Below, piece by piece: positions 12,543-24,500 of a stretch of DNA of 64,000 bases. How positions within the stretch are numbered: position 1 is the first letter of the stretch; the number at the start of each line of letters is the position of its first letter. A program made the translations under genes and the position numbers. The notes beneath the pieces are model-generated. The model had not been told where the DNA came from and made no database searches. It worked only from the letters and a program-made list of their open reading frames with translations. The DNA is from Thermothielavioides terrestris NRRL 8126 (lineage: Eukaryota; Ascomycota; Sordariomycetes; Sordariales; Chaetomiaceae): NCBI RefSeq assembly GCF_000226115.1, contig NC_016458.1, positions 3,382,001-3,446,000 of the forward strand, in the 5' to 3' direction.

Positions 12543-13595
12543 TAGCCGCAGGGGACCATCCCAGCCTGTGACCTCCCAGAATACTAGTGTAGGGCGCAAT
12601 ATTGCAGACCAAAGTGCAGACCTTCGTCATCCCCGCTTCTGGGCACACGAGCCGTCAAGAAAAGGGGTCCTGCTTCTACAGAACCCGGGGCTCTCGGTTC
12701 CTCCGCTGTTACGACCCGTTGCCCACTCGTCTCTCCCAGTGCCGAGCGTTCTATCATACAGGTCGCCTTCCTCTCGCCGTTCTTGGTTGGTTGAAGCAGA
12801 GAGTGCCTTCTGCCAGCTGGCGCAGGATCCACGGCTCCCACCCGACCAATCTCGCGTTGTAGCGACGGAACTTGGAGGCTGCGAGCCGTGCCCCCGGACC
12901 GGGTCCGTTCGTCCCACATGGTTCTAGACGTTCTAGACAACATACATACATCGCCTTTCCACGGCCGCTGAATGGTCGAGACTGGAGACTTCTGTTCCGC
13001 CACTTCCTCGTGCCCTTGGAATCGAGAAGTCCAGCCACTCGCTCCCGGGGCAAATCTGCGGCCTACAAACCACTCCGTGCTACGCACGCCGTCTTCACTT
13101 TAATGCAGCCACGCAAGGTCGGGTTCATTTGACGCCACCTGGGCCTGGGAGCACCGCCGGTGCTCCCTTTGCGGTCACAAGATATCAGCCATCGATACCT
13201 GATTATACAAGTGTGAGGCTGCCGAGCGTGGCGGGACTCTCGAAAATTTGCCTGGTAACGTCGCCAGGCTTGCCCTTTCCTCGCTCGGTCCCTAGCTGCA
13301 TTCACATCCACAACCGGTCAGGCGCTCGAGACGTTCCTTAGTCGGGGAGCGCCTTACCGAGAGCAGCCGCGTCCAGGGGCGCCCGGGAGCAAGGCCGAGC
13401 CATTGCCCTATCAGCCCTGTCCAAATCGTGGCAAAAAGGCTTCCCTGTGGCTTTTAGCTTGATGCCGAGTTTTGCCCTCTGGCCAATACTCACTATCCAA
13501 TTCCGTTTTCATTTGATACCTGGATGTTTGCTTCTCCAACTCACTCATAGCCACGGAGTATCAACCCTTCGACACTGGAGGTAGCGAACACCGAG

Positions 13596-13613
13596 CCGCC
13601 TGCAAGCAGGCGG
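13596..13613. promoter_or_regulatory. GC-rich perfect palindrome in the YTH 5' leader
   Basis: CCGCCTGC-AA-GCAGGCGG lies 43 nt upstream of the YTH start codon. If transcribed it folds into a hairpin of at least 7 GC-rich pairs. A short upstream frame, ATG at 13524 to TAG at 13550 (8 codons), lies before it. Whether either is in the mRNA is unknown. Confidence 0.4.
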
Positions 13614-13655
13614 ACGGAGTGTGTCCCGTGTTCGCAGGACGCCCGTCGTGCTTCC

Positions 13656-15834
13656 ATGGAAGATAAACCGAACCCACCGGGCAACCCAACAGAGCTCCCC
13701 GTACAACAAGATTCTCCCGCCGGTGTGATCCCGGCCCCTATGCGCGTTGCTGGGCCGGGCCACCTTGCTCCCCCAAGTTCACACCCCGGGCCACTTCACG
13801 AACAACCAGTCACCTCACGGGACGCCTTCACATCCCAACTCGAGATATCCCGTCAACCGAGCATGGCGCCCCTGGACCTGCGCAACTTGGCGAATGCGTT
13901 ACCACAACCGCCACCATACCAAGGGCAATCTCATGGGCACGGCCACGGTCCGCAGGGATACCACCGCCGCGCGGTGCTCTCGCCTGGACCGGCGACGCAA
14001 GTCTCCGCTACTCAATTCGGGCCACCCAATCCCACGGTCACTATCCCAGGCCAGCCGTTCTACGTTCCGCAGCATCCCCATGCGCCCTACTTCTACCAGA
14101 ACACCCTACCGGTACAGCAACTCCCCCCTCTGCCCCCGAGAGCCAACGTTTACTATCCAAGTACGGTGCTCGCCAACCCGCCGGTTCCTGGAATGCCGTT
14201 CTACTACGTTCCAGCTGGACCCTTTCTGGGGCAGAACTCCCACGCTCAAGGCCATGTGCCCCTGGGATACCATAGAACACCCGACTCCCATCAGCCTCCG
14301 GATTTAAGGACCCGGCAACCGCAGCAATGGGTCCAGGAGGCACAACCGGGGCCACCTGTCCAGCCAGGCAACGGTGAACACCTCCTATCCCGGACAACTC
14401 TCATGCGCACCGCCGTACTGACTGCCTCCTCGCAGGGACCATTAAGAACCGCCAAAGCATCGTCCGAGGGCCTCCAATGAAACCCCGCCAGAGCGGTAAG
14501 GACGGGTCAAGGCTGATCGTGTCCGAGGGCAAGTCGGGGCTGACATGGTCTCGCTAGGTCACGCTATTTGGATCGGAAATCTTCCCCCGCAGACAGACTT
14601 GATGAGCCTAGTACACCACGTGTGCAACGAAACGGAGGGGTTGGAGTCGCTCTTCCTCATCCCGAAGAGCAACTGCGCGTTTGCCAACTTCAAGGACGAG
14701 CAGTGCTGCTCCGCCGCACAGCGGAAGCTGCACGACTCCAGGTTCATGGCCGTCCGGCTGGCGAGCCGGCTGCGGAAGAGCACAGTGGAGGGCCCAGCAG
14801 GCGTCACGGCGCCCACGGGACCAGCGGCATCGGCACCGCAGCTAGGAGCGTCCCAGGACACGAACATTTCCGGGGACGACGAGACTGGGGGCCGAGAGAA
14901 AGGGGCCACGGAAGCTACCCCGCCCGCGAGCACCGCAGAAGCGAAAGAGATTGGTCACTCGGCAGATGACAGGCCACCGCAGAAGGATAGATTCTTCATA
15001 CTCAAGAGTTTGACGGTTGAGGACCTCGAGCTGAGCGTCCGGAACAACACGTGGGCTACACAAGCACACAACGAGGAGAGACTGAACTCTGCTTTTAAGG
15101 TGGGCATACACATCACCTACCCCTCGTGGCCGCCTAGGCAAGGAAAAAAAAAAAAAAGAGAGAGAAAAAAGGGAACACTGCAAAGCTCCAGTACTCACCA
15201 TTCGTTCCACACTCAGACTTCAGACAATGTGTACCTCGTATTCTCGGCGAACAAATCGGGCGAGTACTTCGGTTACGCCCGCATGGCGTCGGCGATCAAT
15301 GAAGACCCGGCGGCGGCCATCCAGTTTGCGCCCAGCGCGCAATCCAACAGCGAAGTCGATCTGCCGAGGGTGATACCCACCGAGCCGACGGGGCGCACGC
15401 CCAAGGGCCGCATCGTCGACGACTCGGCCCGCGGCACGATCTTCTGGGAGGCGGATCGGGACGACAAGGGTCTCGAGGCGGCACCGGATGACGACGGCCC
15501 CGGCGACTCGGCGGCAGGCGGTGACGCGCGGAGCGTCCCGAGCAGCCAGGAGGGCAGCGGGGCCGAGCCGCAGGCTTGGGGCAAGCCGTTCCGACTCGAG
15601 TGGCTGTCGACGACGAGACTCCCGTTCCACCGCACGAGAGGGATGAGGAACCCGTGGAACTCGAACAGGGAGGTCAAAATTGCGAGGGACGGCACCGAGC
15701 TTGAGCCCTCGGTGGGCAGGAGGCTGATTGGGCTCTTCAACCGGGCGCAGACCCCGGCCTTGGCCATGGGTCCCGGCGCCGTCCCGCTCATGGGCCCGCT
15801 AGGTGTCCCCGTGTACCCTCCTCCAATGCGCTAG
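13656..15834 (+). CDS. RRM + YTH domain RNA-binding protein (m6A-reader type)
   Basis: Four exons: 13656-14373, 14436-14495, 14558-15099, 15217-15834; 1938 nt, 645 aa. Residues 1-255 are Pro/Gln/Tyr-rich and disordered. An RRM at about 261-335 has RNP2 IWIGNL and RNP1-like SNCAFANF. A YTH domain starts at about 407 (RFFILKSLTVEDLELSV) and continues through NVYLVFSANKSGEYFGYARM to FRLEWLSTTRLPF and NPWNSNREVKIARDGTE. The three tryptophans expected to cage N6-methyladenosine can be placed at W425, W517 and W561; the last two are separated by a long acidic insert. YTH proteins bind m6A or, as in Mmi1, sequence motifs; the RRM+YTH arrangement is known in filamentous fungi. Intron 3 (117 nt, poly-A rich, donor GTGGGC) has no stop and is a multiple of three, so a retained-intron form would stay in frame. 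Confidence 0.94.
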
Positions 15835-16017
15835 CAAATCAAGCCCGGAACGGTGGTGAGGGAGGGTGCAACTGTAGCTACCATACTGTTCGGCGGCGGC
15901 TCGCTGTGGCGTTGTGTTCGTGGAGATACCGGCCAAGCAAACAAGGGGCTACAGAGTTGCGGCGCGATGCATGTTGGGCTAATGGCCGTTCGGGGTGAGG
16001 TTATGGTTGACCTGACC
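15835..16017. other. 3' flank of YTH gene up to the transposon edge
   Basis: Unmutated GC-rich host sequence that ends at the inverted repeat starting at 16018. GACCTGACC-type short direct repeats straddle the boundary. Confidence 0.5.
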
Positions 16018-16053
16018 GGACCCCCCCCCTGTTGACCTGACCGGCAGGGGTGG
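16018..16053 (+). repeat. Left terminal inverted repeat of Mutator-like element
   Basis: Pairs perfectly with the reverse complement of 38872-38907, including a run of nine C. It contains TTGACCTGACCGGCAGGGG. Confidence 0.88.
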
Positions 16054-17380
16054 AGCTGACCTGACCTGACCCATATACTGCATTTGCCCTACCCACCTAA
16101 GTGCTCAATTTTCCTAAATGCCGCATTGTCCTCCTCTTCCTTTTTCCACCTTCTTTCTACTTGTTTAAACCGAAGTTTGATGTCAAACTGGGCAATCACT
16201 TTGGAATCGATTCCAAATGGATTCCAAAGAAAATTTGCCAACCTTGCTACCTTGTTGGGGGTTTGGCCAAATAGCCGAGGAGACCGCCTAATAGGTTGCG
16301 CAAGAGCTTAAAGATACTCCTAACCTCCTAGAGGTAGCTAAGGAGGGGGTTAACCAACCTATTAGCGACAATATCGCAAAGGTATATAGATTACTAATCG
16401 TTTATTAAGTAGGTCCTAATTGATAATAAATCGTTTAGCTCGATATACTAGTCTAGATCAGTGCTAAGTAAGCTACTAGCTAGGAAGCTTAGCCTCCCTT
16501 AACTATAGGAAGGTTGATCTATACTATAGATATATTTAAATACCTAGAGTCTAGCGATACTAGCATTTGCTATATACTTCCTTTCCTATCTAGTATAGAT
16601 AAGTAAAAATACTTTTAGGATTCGGTAAACGTTTACTAATTGCTTTACGAGGCTTAGTTAATTAATTGTCTACTAATTATATAGTAGATCCAATACTATA
16701 AAAAACGAACAAGTAGGCTAAAGCCTACTATATCTACGTTTCTCAACTCTACGCCCTATATATAAGCTATATATACCTATATAGGTATAAAGGCTTATAA
16801 ATTCCTTAACTATCGAATCTATAACCTCTATTATATAGCTATTAATAAGGAGATCTAGAATACTATAGCTACTATTTACAAAGAGTGTTGAATACTAAGT
16901 CTAAGATAAAAAGCGATTTTATAAGCATTCCTAATCGATCTTTAATCGATTCTATACTAATGCTTCTTTAGCTAGGCCTTTAGTATTATCAACTGCTTTT
17001 AAAAGAAGAAGGCTTATATCTCCTAGCTTGAATTTTACATTTAGTAAACAATTCAAGTCTCTTATATAGTATATATAATCAGTTCTAAATCAATTGGACA
17101 CTACTTATATATCGATTAGGATATTACTAGCGAAGTAAGATAGTAAATCTAGTATATAAACTAGTTAAATGCTACCCTAAGTAGTCGAGGCTATAGAAAA
17201 TAGGTAGTTCCTCTAGCCTACTACCCCTATATTTCTACAATTCTTATACACCTTGATCAGCCTAGGCCTACTAAAGGCGATAACACTTACTTCGAGGTAG
17301 ATACTATAGGGCGGAAAAAGCTTAAATACAGTAAGTTGGCTTATTGATTAATAGTCGATTAGGCACTGATTAGGTATCGA
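16054..17380. other. AT-rich, RIP-degraded left part of the Mutator-like element
   Basis: TA-dinucleotide-rich sequence without a usable reading frame. AATCGATTAG-like words recur throughout this element. I see no gene. Confidence 0.5.
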
Positions 17381-19560
17381 TTATAGGTACCGACTATAAA
17401 CAAGGCCAAGGAAATATAATCTATATTAGCTACAAGGCCAAATAGACCTTCCTTATACCTAAGGATCTAAAGGAGATGCTATACCTTCTAATTACTTACT
17501 ACGGCACTTACACCTACCTACCACCTCTACTAAAGCGAACGCCTAAGGAGCTGATCGAAGGCATCTTATAAGTAATTCGCCAAATCAATAATCCTTTATT
17601 AACAATCGGTAAGTAATTTATTTCTAATTGTCTAGGCATTATAGTCTAATCGATTATAAATCAACTATAGTTGGTCTTCTCTAAAATCCTATATTAATCG
17701 ACTTCTATAAGAGGTTTAGTAGCAAAAGTATCTTAGAACTCTATACAAGCTTTGTAAACTACGATCAAGTACAATTGATTCTTAAGCAATATCGCCTAAT
17801 CTACTATCCTTTAGGTAGTAACCGTCTAGCAATTGCCTTTGAATAGTGGACAAAACATCGTAATAACCTTAATCGAGTAAGTGTTTCTCTATCGTTGGGT
17901 AAGCGACTACTAATCGATTATAGTATATCTAACATTTCTACGATAATAGTATTAACTTTATAGTAATTTGCTTCTACCGTAAGTAGGTTGAACTGTTCTA
18001 GAAGGCTACTACTACTTTGTTCTAGTTGGATATAAACTATAAATACCTATCGTAGATAGAAGATCGAGAGGTTATTTAGGGTATCTACTCTAATGAGCTT
18101 CAACGAGGTAAATATTACTTAGTTGATTTATAATCGTTTACTAACCAATTTACTTAGCTGTCCTACTCGTTAGAGTAATCACCAATTCTAATAGCCTAAA
18201 GATATATCTCTATATATTTAAAACTATATTCTATATCTTCTAAAAGTAGTATCACTATATTGTTTAATAGTATTACATCTATAGGAAAGGGCTTTTCGAG
18301 ATTACTATCGACTAAGACTATAAGGCACTAATTGGTAGATAATTACTAAGTACTTCTACAATTTTGTCTAATCGGTTATTAAAGGATTTACTATATACCT
18401 CTGCTAGGAGGTTGATGCCTAGTAGGGCGGATAGTTGTAGTATATTTGGTGAACTGTTCGATTCTACTATATCTACTTTAAGCGAGGTATTCGCTAAGTA
18501 TTAGGCGAAAATTACAACAAAGGCCTTAACTTAGACTACTACTATATAATGTCGCTCCTTAGTATTCGCTTAGCGTAAGAGTATAATGAGCTTTACGACT
18601 TATTATAAAGTAAATATATTTTTTTTATAATTAGTTTATAATCGTTTATTAATCGTCTAGACTACGATAACCCTAAGGTACGCTAGTAAGCTTTGTATAA
18701 ACAATAGGTTGCTATTATAGCTAGGCTTATAAGAAGTTACACCTCAATGCTAGTTAGCTAGTAGGATCAAATAGCAAGCTATACTAATTTTATTGAGGTT
18801 TTACACTAGTAAGCCTATACTTAGAGTAGAAGATACATTAATCTTTTAAATTGTATACTTAGGTATATAACTAATTACTAATCGCTTAGGAAGTAACTAA
18901 TAATCGCTTAGTAATTAAACCTTAGATCGGAACTATATCAACAACACTAAAGTTATATAGCAATACAACATTATATACTGCTATAGTAGTAGTAGTATAA
19001 CTACTCGGTTTAAGCAAAGTATTCAACGAGGTAGTAAATGATTTTTAATCGCTCTATAACTGATTAGCAATGACTAACCTATTAATTTAGGGACAAAGAG
19101 GAAGCGACTATTTAAAAGAGCCGAAGGTGCTACTTTAAGGACCAACTCTCTATTCTCTTCGCCTATTAGGTCTATCCCTTCGATCGAGATTGACGAGTTG
19201 TTGGACTATTCGTCGTTAAGAGTATCAACTTCTAGGCGAGGATTGTATATATCGATTGCTAATCAATTGGCAACTGTTTACTAACCTATTTTAGTCGTCG
19301 GCAACGCTCTTATAGTCAAAGCCTTCGTTGATCATCTATAGCTAACCTACGTAGCTAGGCTATAGCGTAGGCCGCCTTGCAATCTAGCTAAGCCTTTACA
19401 TCCTCTATTGGAGAGGAAGAGGATATAGAGGCAATATAGGCGAAGGCTCGGCTAATCGAGGCTCGAACATAGGCTACATAGACCTTCCTAGAGTTGAAGC
19501 GTAAACTAGGTAATGCATTCTCAATAGATTTCGAATCGTTTCTATCTTCTTGTTAGTTAT
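17381..19560 (+). pseudogene. Mutator-like (MULE-type) transposase remnant
   Basis: Translation in pieces, stops ignored, gives a recognisable fungal transposase interrupted by introns or frame changes. Blocks in order: TFLIPKDLKEMLYLLITYYG (about 17,450), YKRFSSKSILELYTSFVNYD (about 17,700), the FQLDINYKYL block with the first catalytic Asp (about 18,029), TIDQDYKALIGR with the second Asp (about 18,310), FKRGIRQVLGENYNKGL (about 18,470), DYDNPKVRQQALYK (about 18,660) and NFIEVLHQ with the candidate catalytic Glu (about 18,790). A coiled Ala/Arg/Glu tail ends at about 19,510. Nearly all internal stops are TAG/TAA where related proteins would have Gln or Trp, as RIP produces. The assignment is from remembered family motifs and is tentative. 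It is certainly non-functional. Confidence 0.6.
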
Positions 19561-19614
19561 CTAGGTAGCTCAATTCATTTTGCATCGCTTCCTAATCGAT
19601 TACCTTACTCTAGT

Positions 19615-20095
19615 CAACTATTTATTATATTATATCTTTAATTTAATATAAGTTAATAGCTTTTAAAGTATTTATTTAATAGGTTTATATTTTAGATTTA
19701 GTTTTTAATATTACTTTTTATTATTATAGTTTTTACTACTAATCTTTATAAAAAATTTCAAAAGTATATATTATTTACTTATTTATATTTAAGTTTTTTA
19801 ATCTACTTTAGAAAATATACTTTTTATAGTCTTTAGCTTTTTATTAATTTTATAATCTAATTTTATTTTTATTTATATAATTTATTTTTAAAAATAACTT
19901 TAAAATCGTTTTTCTATTTTAATATAATACATTTTTATATAATTAGCTTTTAAAATTATTAATATTATTAGGTTTTTTAATTAAATATATAACTTATTTA
20001 TTGTTCTATTAGAGTTTATAGTTAATATTTATTATTTTATATTTAGCTTAATTATAACTTTTTAATATTAATATTATTAGGGTTTTTATAATAGA
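19615..20095. other. Extremely AT-rich spacer
   Basis: About 480 bp of almost pure A/T (long TTTATTATTTAATA-like runs), much more extreme than the surrounding RIP-affected DNA. No gene or repeat unit is discernible. Confidence 0.7.
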
Positions 20096-20106
20096 AGGTA
20101 TAGGGG

Positions 20107-20374
20107 AATCGATTATACACTGCTTAGGTATTGATTGGGATACTATTAGGTGGTTAGGGGTGTTATTTGAGGATAAGATTTTATAAGGTACACTATAATC
20201 GATTAGGTAGCGCTTATATATTGATTAGGATACTATTGGGTAGTTAGGGGTATTATTTGAGGATAAGATTTTATAAGGTATATAGTAATCGATTAGGTAG
20301 CGCTTATATATTGATTGGGATACTATTAGGTAGTTAGGGGTGTTATTTAAAGAAGATTTTATAAGGTATATAGT
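20107..20374. repeat. 90-bp minisatellite, 3 units
   Basis: Units begin at AATCGATTA at 20107, 20197 and 20287, and a fourth AATCGATTA at 20375 marks the end. Spacing is 90, 90 and 88 bp, and units share GGATACTATT and TTATAAGGTA words. It lies in the Mutator-like element, 166 bp before the insertion point of LTR element A. Confidence 0.85.
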
Positions 20375-20540
20375 AATCGATTAGGCAACGTTTAGGCATT
20401 AATTATAAACTCATTGCTTATCAATTTATAAGCTGATCCTACTATAATCGGCATTGGGTATTAGTACTAAAAAACGATCTATAACCTATTATAAACCGAT
20501 TAGGCCTCACTAGCCTTTTAAGCCTCTTTGGCTACCTTGC

Positions 20541-20790
20541 TAATATAGGGCAGGAGGAATAGGGGGGTTAGGTGACCTATATGTCTATGTATATAGATTA
20601 GATAAGGGTGCCTTGCGCCCTATATTGCAGACTTTGCAACGCTAGGCCTATTCGAGTAGGCAGTGTGTGCATATATGTTCTGCCCTACAGACATATATTT
20701 CTTAGCGTACCACCGCCCAGATCTTCGATCCACCATTATTATCAATCTATATCTTGTTATTCTACATATCTATAGTACTCGTCTATATCA
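20541..20790 (+). repeat. 5' LTR of element A
   Basis: A 250-bp repeat that begins TAATATAGGG (TG changed to TA) and ends GTCTATATCA. It shares GGTGACCTATATGTCTATG with the LTR at 37032-37281 and not with the inner pair. Confidence 0.92.
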
Positions 20791-20839
20791 AGTAGTAGCT
20801 ACGACTTTAAGATCATTGACCTGATCACTCTTTTATTAT

Positions 20840-21089
20840 TGATACAAGGCAGGAGGAACAGGGGGGTTATATAACCCATTTGTCTATATATATAGATTAG
20901 ATAAGGGTGCCCCGCGCCCTATATTGCAGACTTTGCAACGCTAAGCCCAATTGAGCAGGCGGGGTACATATATATATTCTACTCTATAGGTATATATTTC
21001 TTAGCGTACCGCTGCCTAGATCTTCGATCTATGACTATTATCAATCTACATCTTATTATTCTACACATCTATAGCACTTCTCTGCATTA
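20840..21089 (+). repeat. 5' LTR of element B
   Basis: 250 bp, beginning TGATACAAGG and ending CTCTGCATTA. Relative to the LTR at 28871-29120 it shows only transitions and no length change. Confidence 0.92.
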
Positions 21090-21552
21090 AGTGGTAGCTA
21101 CGACTACAAAATCATTGACCTAATCATTTTCTTCTTTTTCGTCATCAATCGACTAGCCTATATAGCAGCTTTGCCGATAGCAGTAGCCGGTTGAACCCCT
21201 ACTTTCTTCGTATAGCGACTTAACGAGGTCAATAGCGTTAAAGGCACCTAGTCCTACCTTCGAACAACGGTTCAGTCGAAGAGCCTCGATTGTACAACGG
21301 TTCTACCGACAACGATTATAATCTTTAGCTATCGATCAATCAGTCTATATAGCGGCGATCGCCAATAGTATCGTCGATAGCAGTGGCCGATCAACTATCT
21401 GGTTCTTCTTATATAGTAGCGACGGCCAACAGCGATTAGAACGCCCTCTCTAGCCCAACGACGAACCTTTCATTAGGCCTTTGTCAACCATCTCGTCAAT
21501 AATATGCCTATTCGACCTAGCTTACTCAGTTTAAACTAAGGCGACAGTTAAG

Positions 21553-24500
21553 ATGGCCGATCATAGCTATAACACTCGTTTTCGCGCCTCCTTATCGGCT
21601 AAATAGCTCTCTGAACGTAATGCCGCTATATCTAAGAAGATCAAAGAGACGATACGCTCCCTATATAAGGGATTTATTCCTCTAGCTCTAGAGCTGCTAG
21701 TTCCAAAGGATTAGACTTATCGTAATATCGACTATAGCTAAGAGGAATCTAACGATATACAGTTGGGCGATAAGCTATCCTTCGAAGATGCCTAGAGCAA
21801 TCCTAAAGAAGCGGAAGACATTCCAAACCTCTTAGAGCATATTAAGGTCGATACTAATCGGCCTTTTGTCAAGTAGTTTGGCTAGACTGTTAGCGTATAC
21901 GCTATTCTTCTCGAGGGCATTGTCAAAACTATCAATAAGCTTAGGGGCGATGTCGCTAATATTAGATAAGCGCTCGAGACACTAACGACCTACTACTAGT
22001 GTCTAGAAGGTTTGCTTAAAGCTATCAATCGCCTCTAGGCTACTACTAACGACAATGCGGAAGCTATATAATAGGCTTAGTATCGAAAGGAGCTTTTTAC
22101 CTAATATATACGTAATACCGATAATCGGCTAAGCAAGATTGACAACGCCCTTGCTTAGTTGGCTAGCAAGAACCTATTAGCCGATCCTACTCTAGCTAAG
22201 GAGCCTCCGCCGGCTACTCCTACGTCGACTACAAGGCCGTAGATATACGCCCCCTCGACCTAGAGCCGCTACTCGGTTACAATAGTGGCCTCTCTACTTA
22301 AGAGCCTCTACGCGCCCCCCCTAGTATAGTATATATAACCGCGCTTATAAACCGCCTTTCCTATCTCTCTAGAAGGTGTCGACATCGGTATAGCCTATAA
22401 CCTAGCTATAGGCACGCTACTAGTATATCAAGCCTACATTATATACTCTAACAATATGCACTTAGACGGCTACCGCTAGGACGTGTCGCTAAATAGCGAC
22501 CCTTACCAAGCCAAGTCGCTACAAGATGGCCTACGCTAGGCTATATCGTTTCAAAGCGGCCTACGCTAGGCCGAGTCGTATCCTAGTGGCCACCACTGGG
22601 CTACGTCGCCTTTTAGGCGGCCCCCTAGCGCCAATGGCCAAGATCTAAACGATCTAGATAACCTAGATAATAGCGATAGTAGGCGCCGCCTAGGTAACTA
22701 TCTAAATAACCGCCCACCTTTCTAGCCTCCTCCGAACCACGGTTACTAAGAGCATTCCTACGATACCGCCAGTACTAGAGGTAGCTGATCTATCTCTACC
22801 TTTAAGATTAAGTGCGATAATATTAGCACTTTCAATCCTAGTCATAAGGACCCTAACGATATAGGCATCGTTATAGATAGTAAGAATATAATTTTTACTA
22901 ATATCTATTGCTTTATCCAACGTTTATTAACTTTTCTAGAGGACTCTAACACTAGCTACGACGTAGCCTAGTAAATCCTATACCTCCTATCTACAGTTTT
23001 TACTAGCTAAGCCCTCCTCTAGTAGAACAGTAAAGTCACTATATAGGAACGCTCGTAATAGCGTTAAGCAGGCCTTTATATAGTCTTTGATCAATTGGTA
23101 GAGCGTTTTATAATAGATCGCCAAGTAGCTATCGACAAGTTCAACTAAGGACGGTTAACTATTAGGTATATTATAGAGAACTCCAACGCCCTAATAAACT
23201 TCTTCTAGAAGAAGTTGCGTTTTATATATATAATAGGCTAGATCAATTATAATAATTCTAACTAGTATAACGCTATAAGCACTATCTACAACCGTTTAGA
23301 TTCGACTATTATATCTTTTCTTCCGTAGCCTAAGACGAAGTATACTCTAGCGCGCTATATACGTAAGATTATAGAAGTATAGCCTACACTTATTACTATA
23401 GCTTACAACAAGTTCCTAGAGTTAAAGAAGTCTTCGTTTACTAGTAAGTCTACTATTTCTAGTAATACCAAGTCTAATAAAAAGCTCTCTAGATACGTTA
23501 ACCACTATAGCGACGACCGCTAGAACTACGACGATAACCGCTATAACCAAGATTATAACCAAGGCGGCAAGCATTGCCTAGATAACCGCGATTCTAAGTA
23601 TAACGATCAAGCCTAAAACTGAGTGTACCTTATCGACGACGCCGATTCAAAGACGTTATCCAATTTGGAAGCCAACGACGATACCGACGTTAACTGCAAG
23701 TTATCCGCTTCCAATAGTATAGACGAGTTGAATATCGCCTATATAGCTTATAATTTAAAGCTAACCTATTACAAGTGTCATTAGACCTTTAATATAGTAC
23801 CCGCCATCAATATGTATATTCGCGCTTATAGCAAGACAATCGTTCCCAAGAGTATTCGCCGCTATCGAGCCAATTAGGCCAACCTAGGCTAGTAAACCTA
23901 TAGATACTACGATACCTTGTTCGATTTCTAGAACTAGCTCTTCAAGTATCTAAAAACCTATTTAGTAGCCGCTTCTAGCACCATCAAGTGCTTAGAGTAT
24001 ATTATCGCTACTACCAAGGACGCCTCGAAAGACGATATCCTATTTACTAAAGGCTCTAGCCTAGCTATAGACTTCGCTACCGACCTAGAAGTACAAAAGG
24101 CCCCTAAAGCGGCTAACCTAAGTATCAATAGCCTACGTAGCGCCTACACCTACTTATACGTCAAGGCCCACGTTTAGCTTAACTACAAAGACCTAGAAGT
24201 TTACTTTAATCTAGGTACTAGCTGTTTAATCATCGACAAGACCTTCCTAAGCACCTTCAAGCACTTGGTTAAGCGCTATAATAGCCAAATTCGTAGTATC
24301 GAAAAGACCTCGCCTACCTAGTAGGCGACCTTCGTCATTTACCTACTAGGCGTCACCACTACTAGCCTAGCACTCTTTAAGTTCACTTAGTCCGCCTAGG
24401 TAGTAGATAAACTGCCTACCAACCTCCTGTTAGGAGCCGACTTCCTAGATCTGTATTAAGCCTCTATCGACTATAGTATAAAGATCGCTAGCCTATATAG

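Larger units (their letters stand above)
11052..13655. other. Long intergenic region between PRE7 and the YTH gene
   Basis: This 2.6 kb stretch has mixed base composition without the RIP signature. It contains many overlapping short frames, the longest being an uninterrupted 218-codon frame at 12271-12927 (+), low in complexity and like no family I know. A small 18-bp tandem repeat and a GC-rich palindrome are listed separately. The last few hundred bases are likely the promoter and 5' UTR of the YTH gene. Confidence 0.5.

Noticed and set aside
16040..16055. CAGGGGTGG at the transposon edge looks like a hAT terminus
   Set aside because: The inverted repeat extends 27 bp outside this word, no 8-bp direct duplication flanks it, and the transposase relic does not look like hAT.
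22702..22920. Minus-strand frame inside element B
   Set aside because: Antisense to the gag region of the LTR element; a shadow of RIP-altered sequence.
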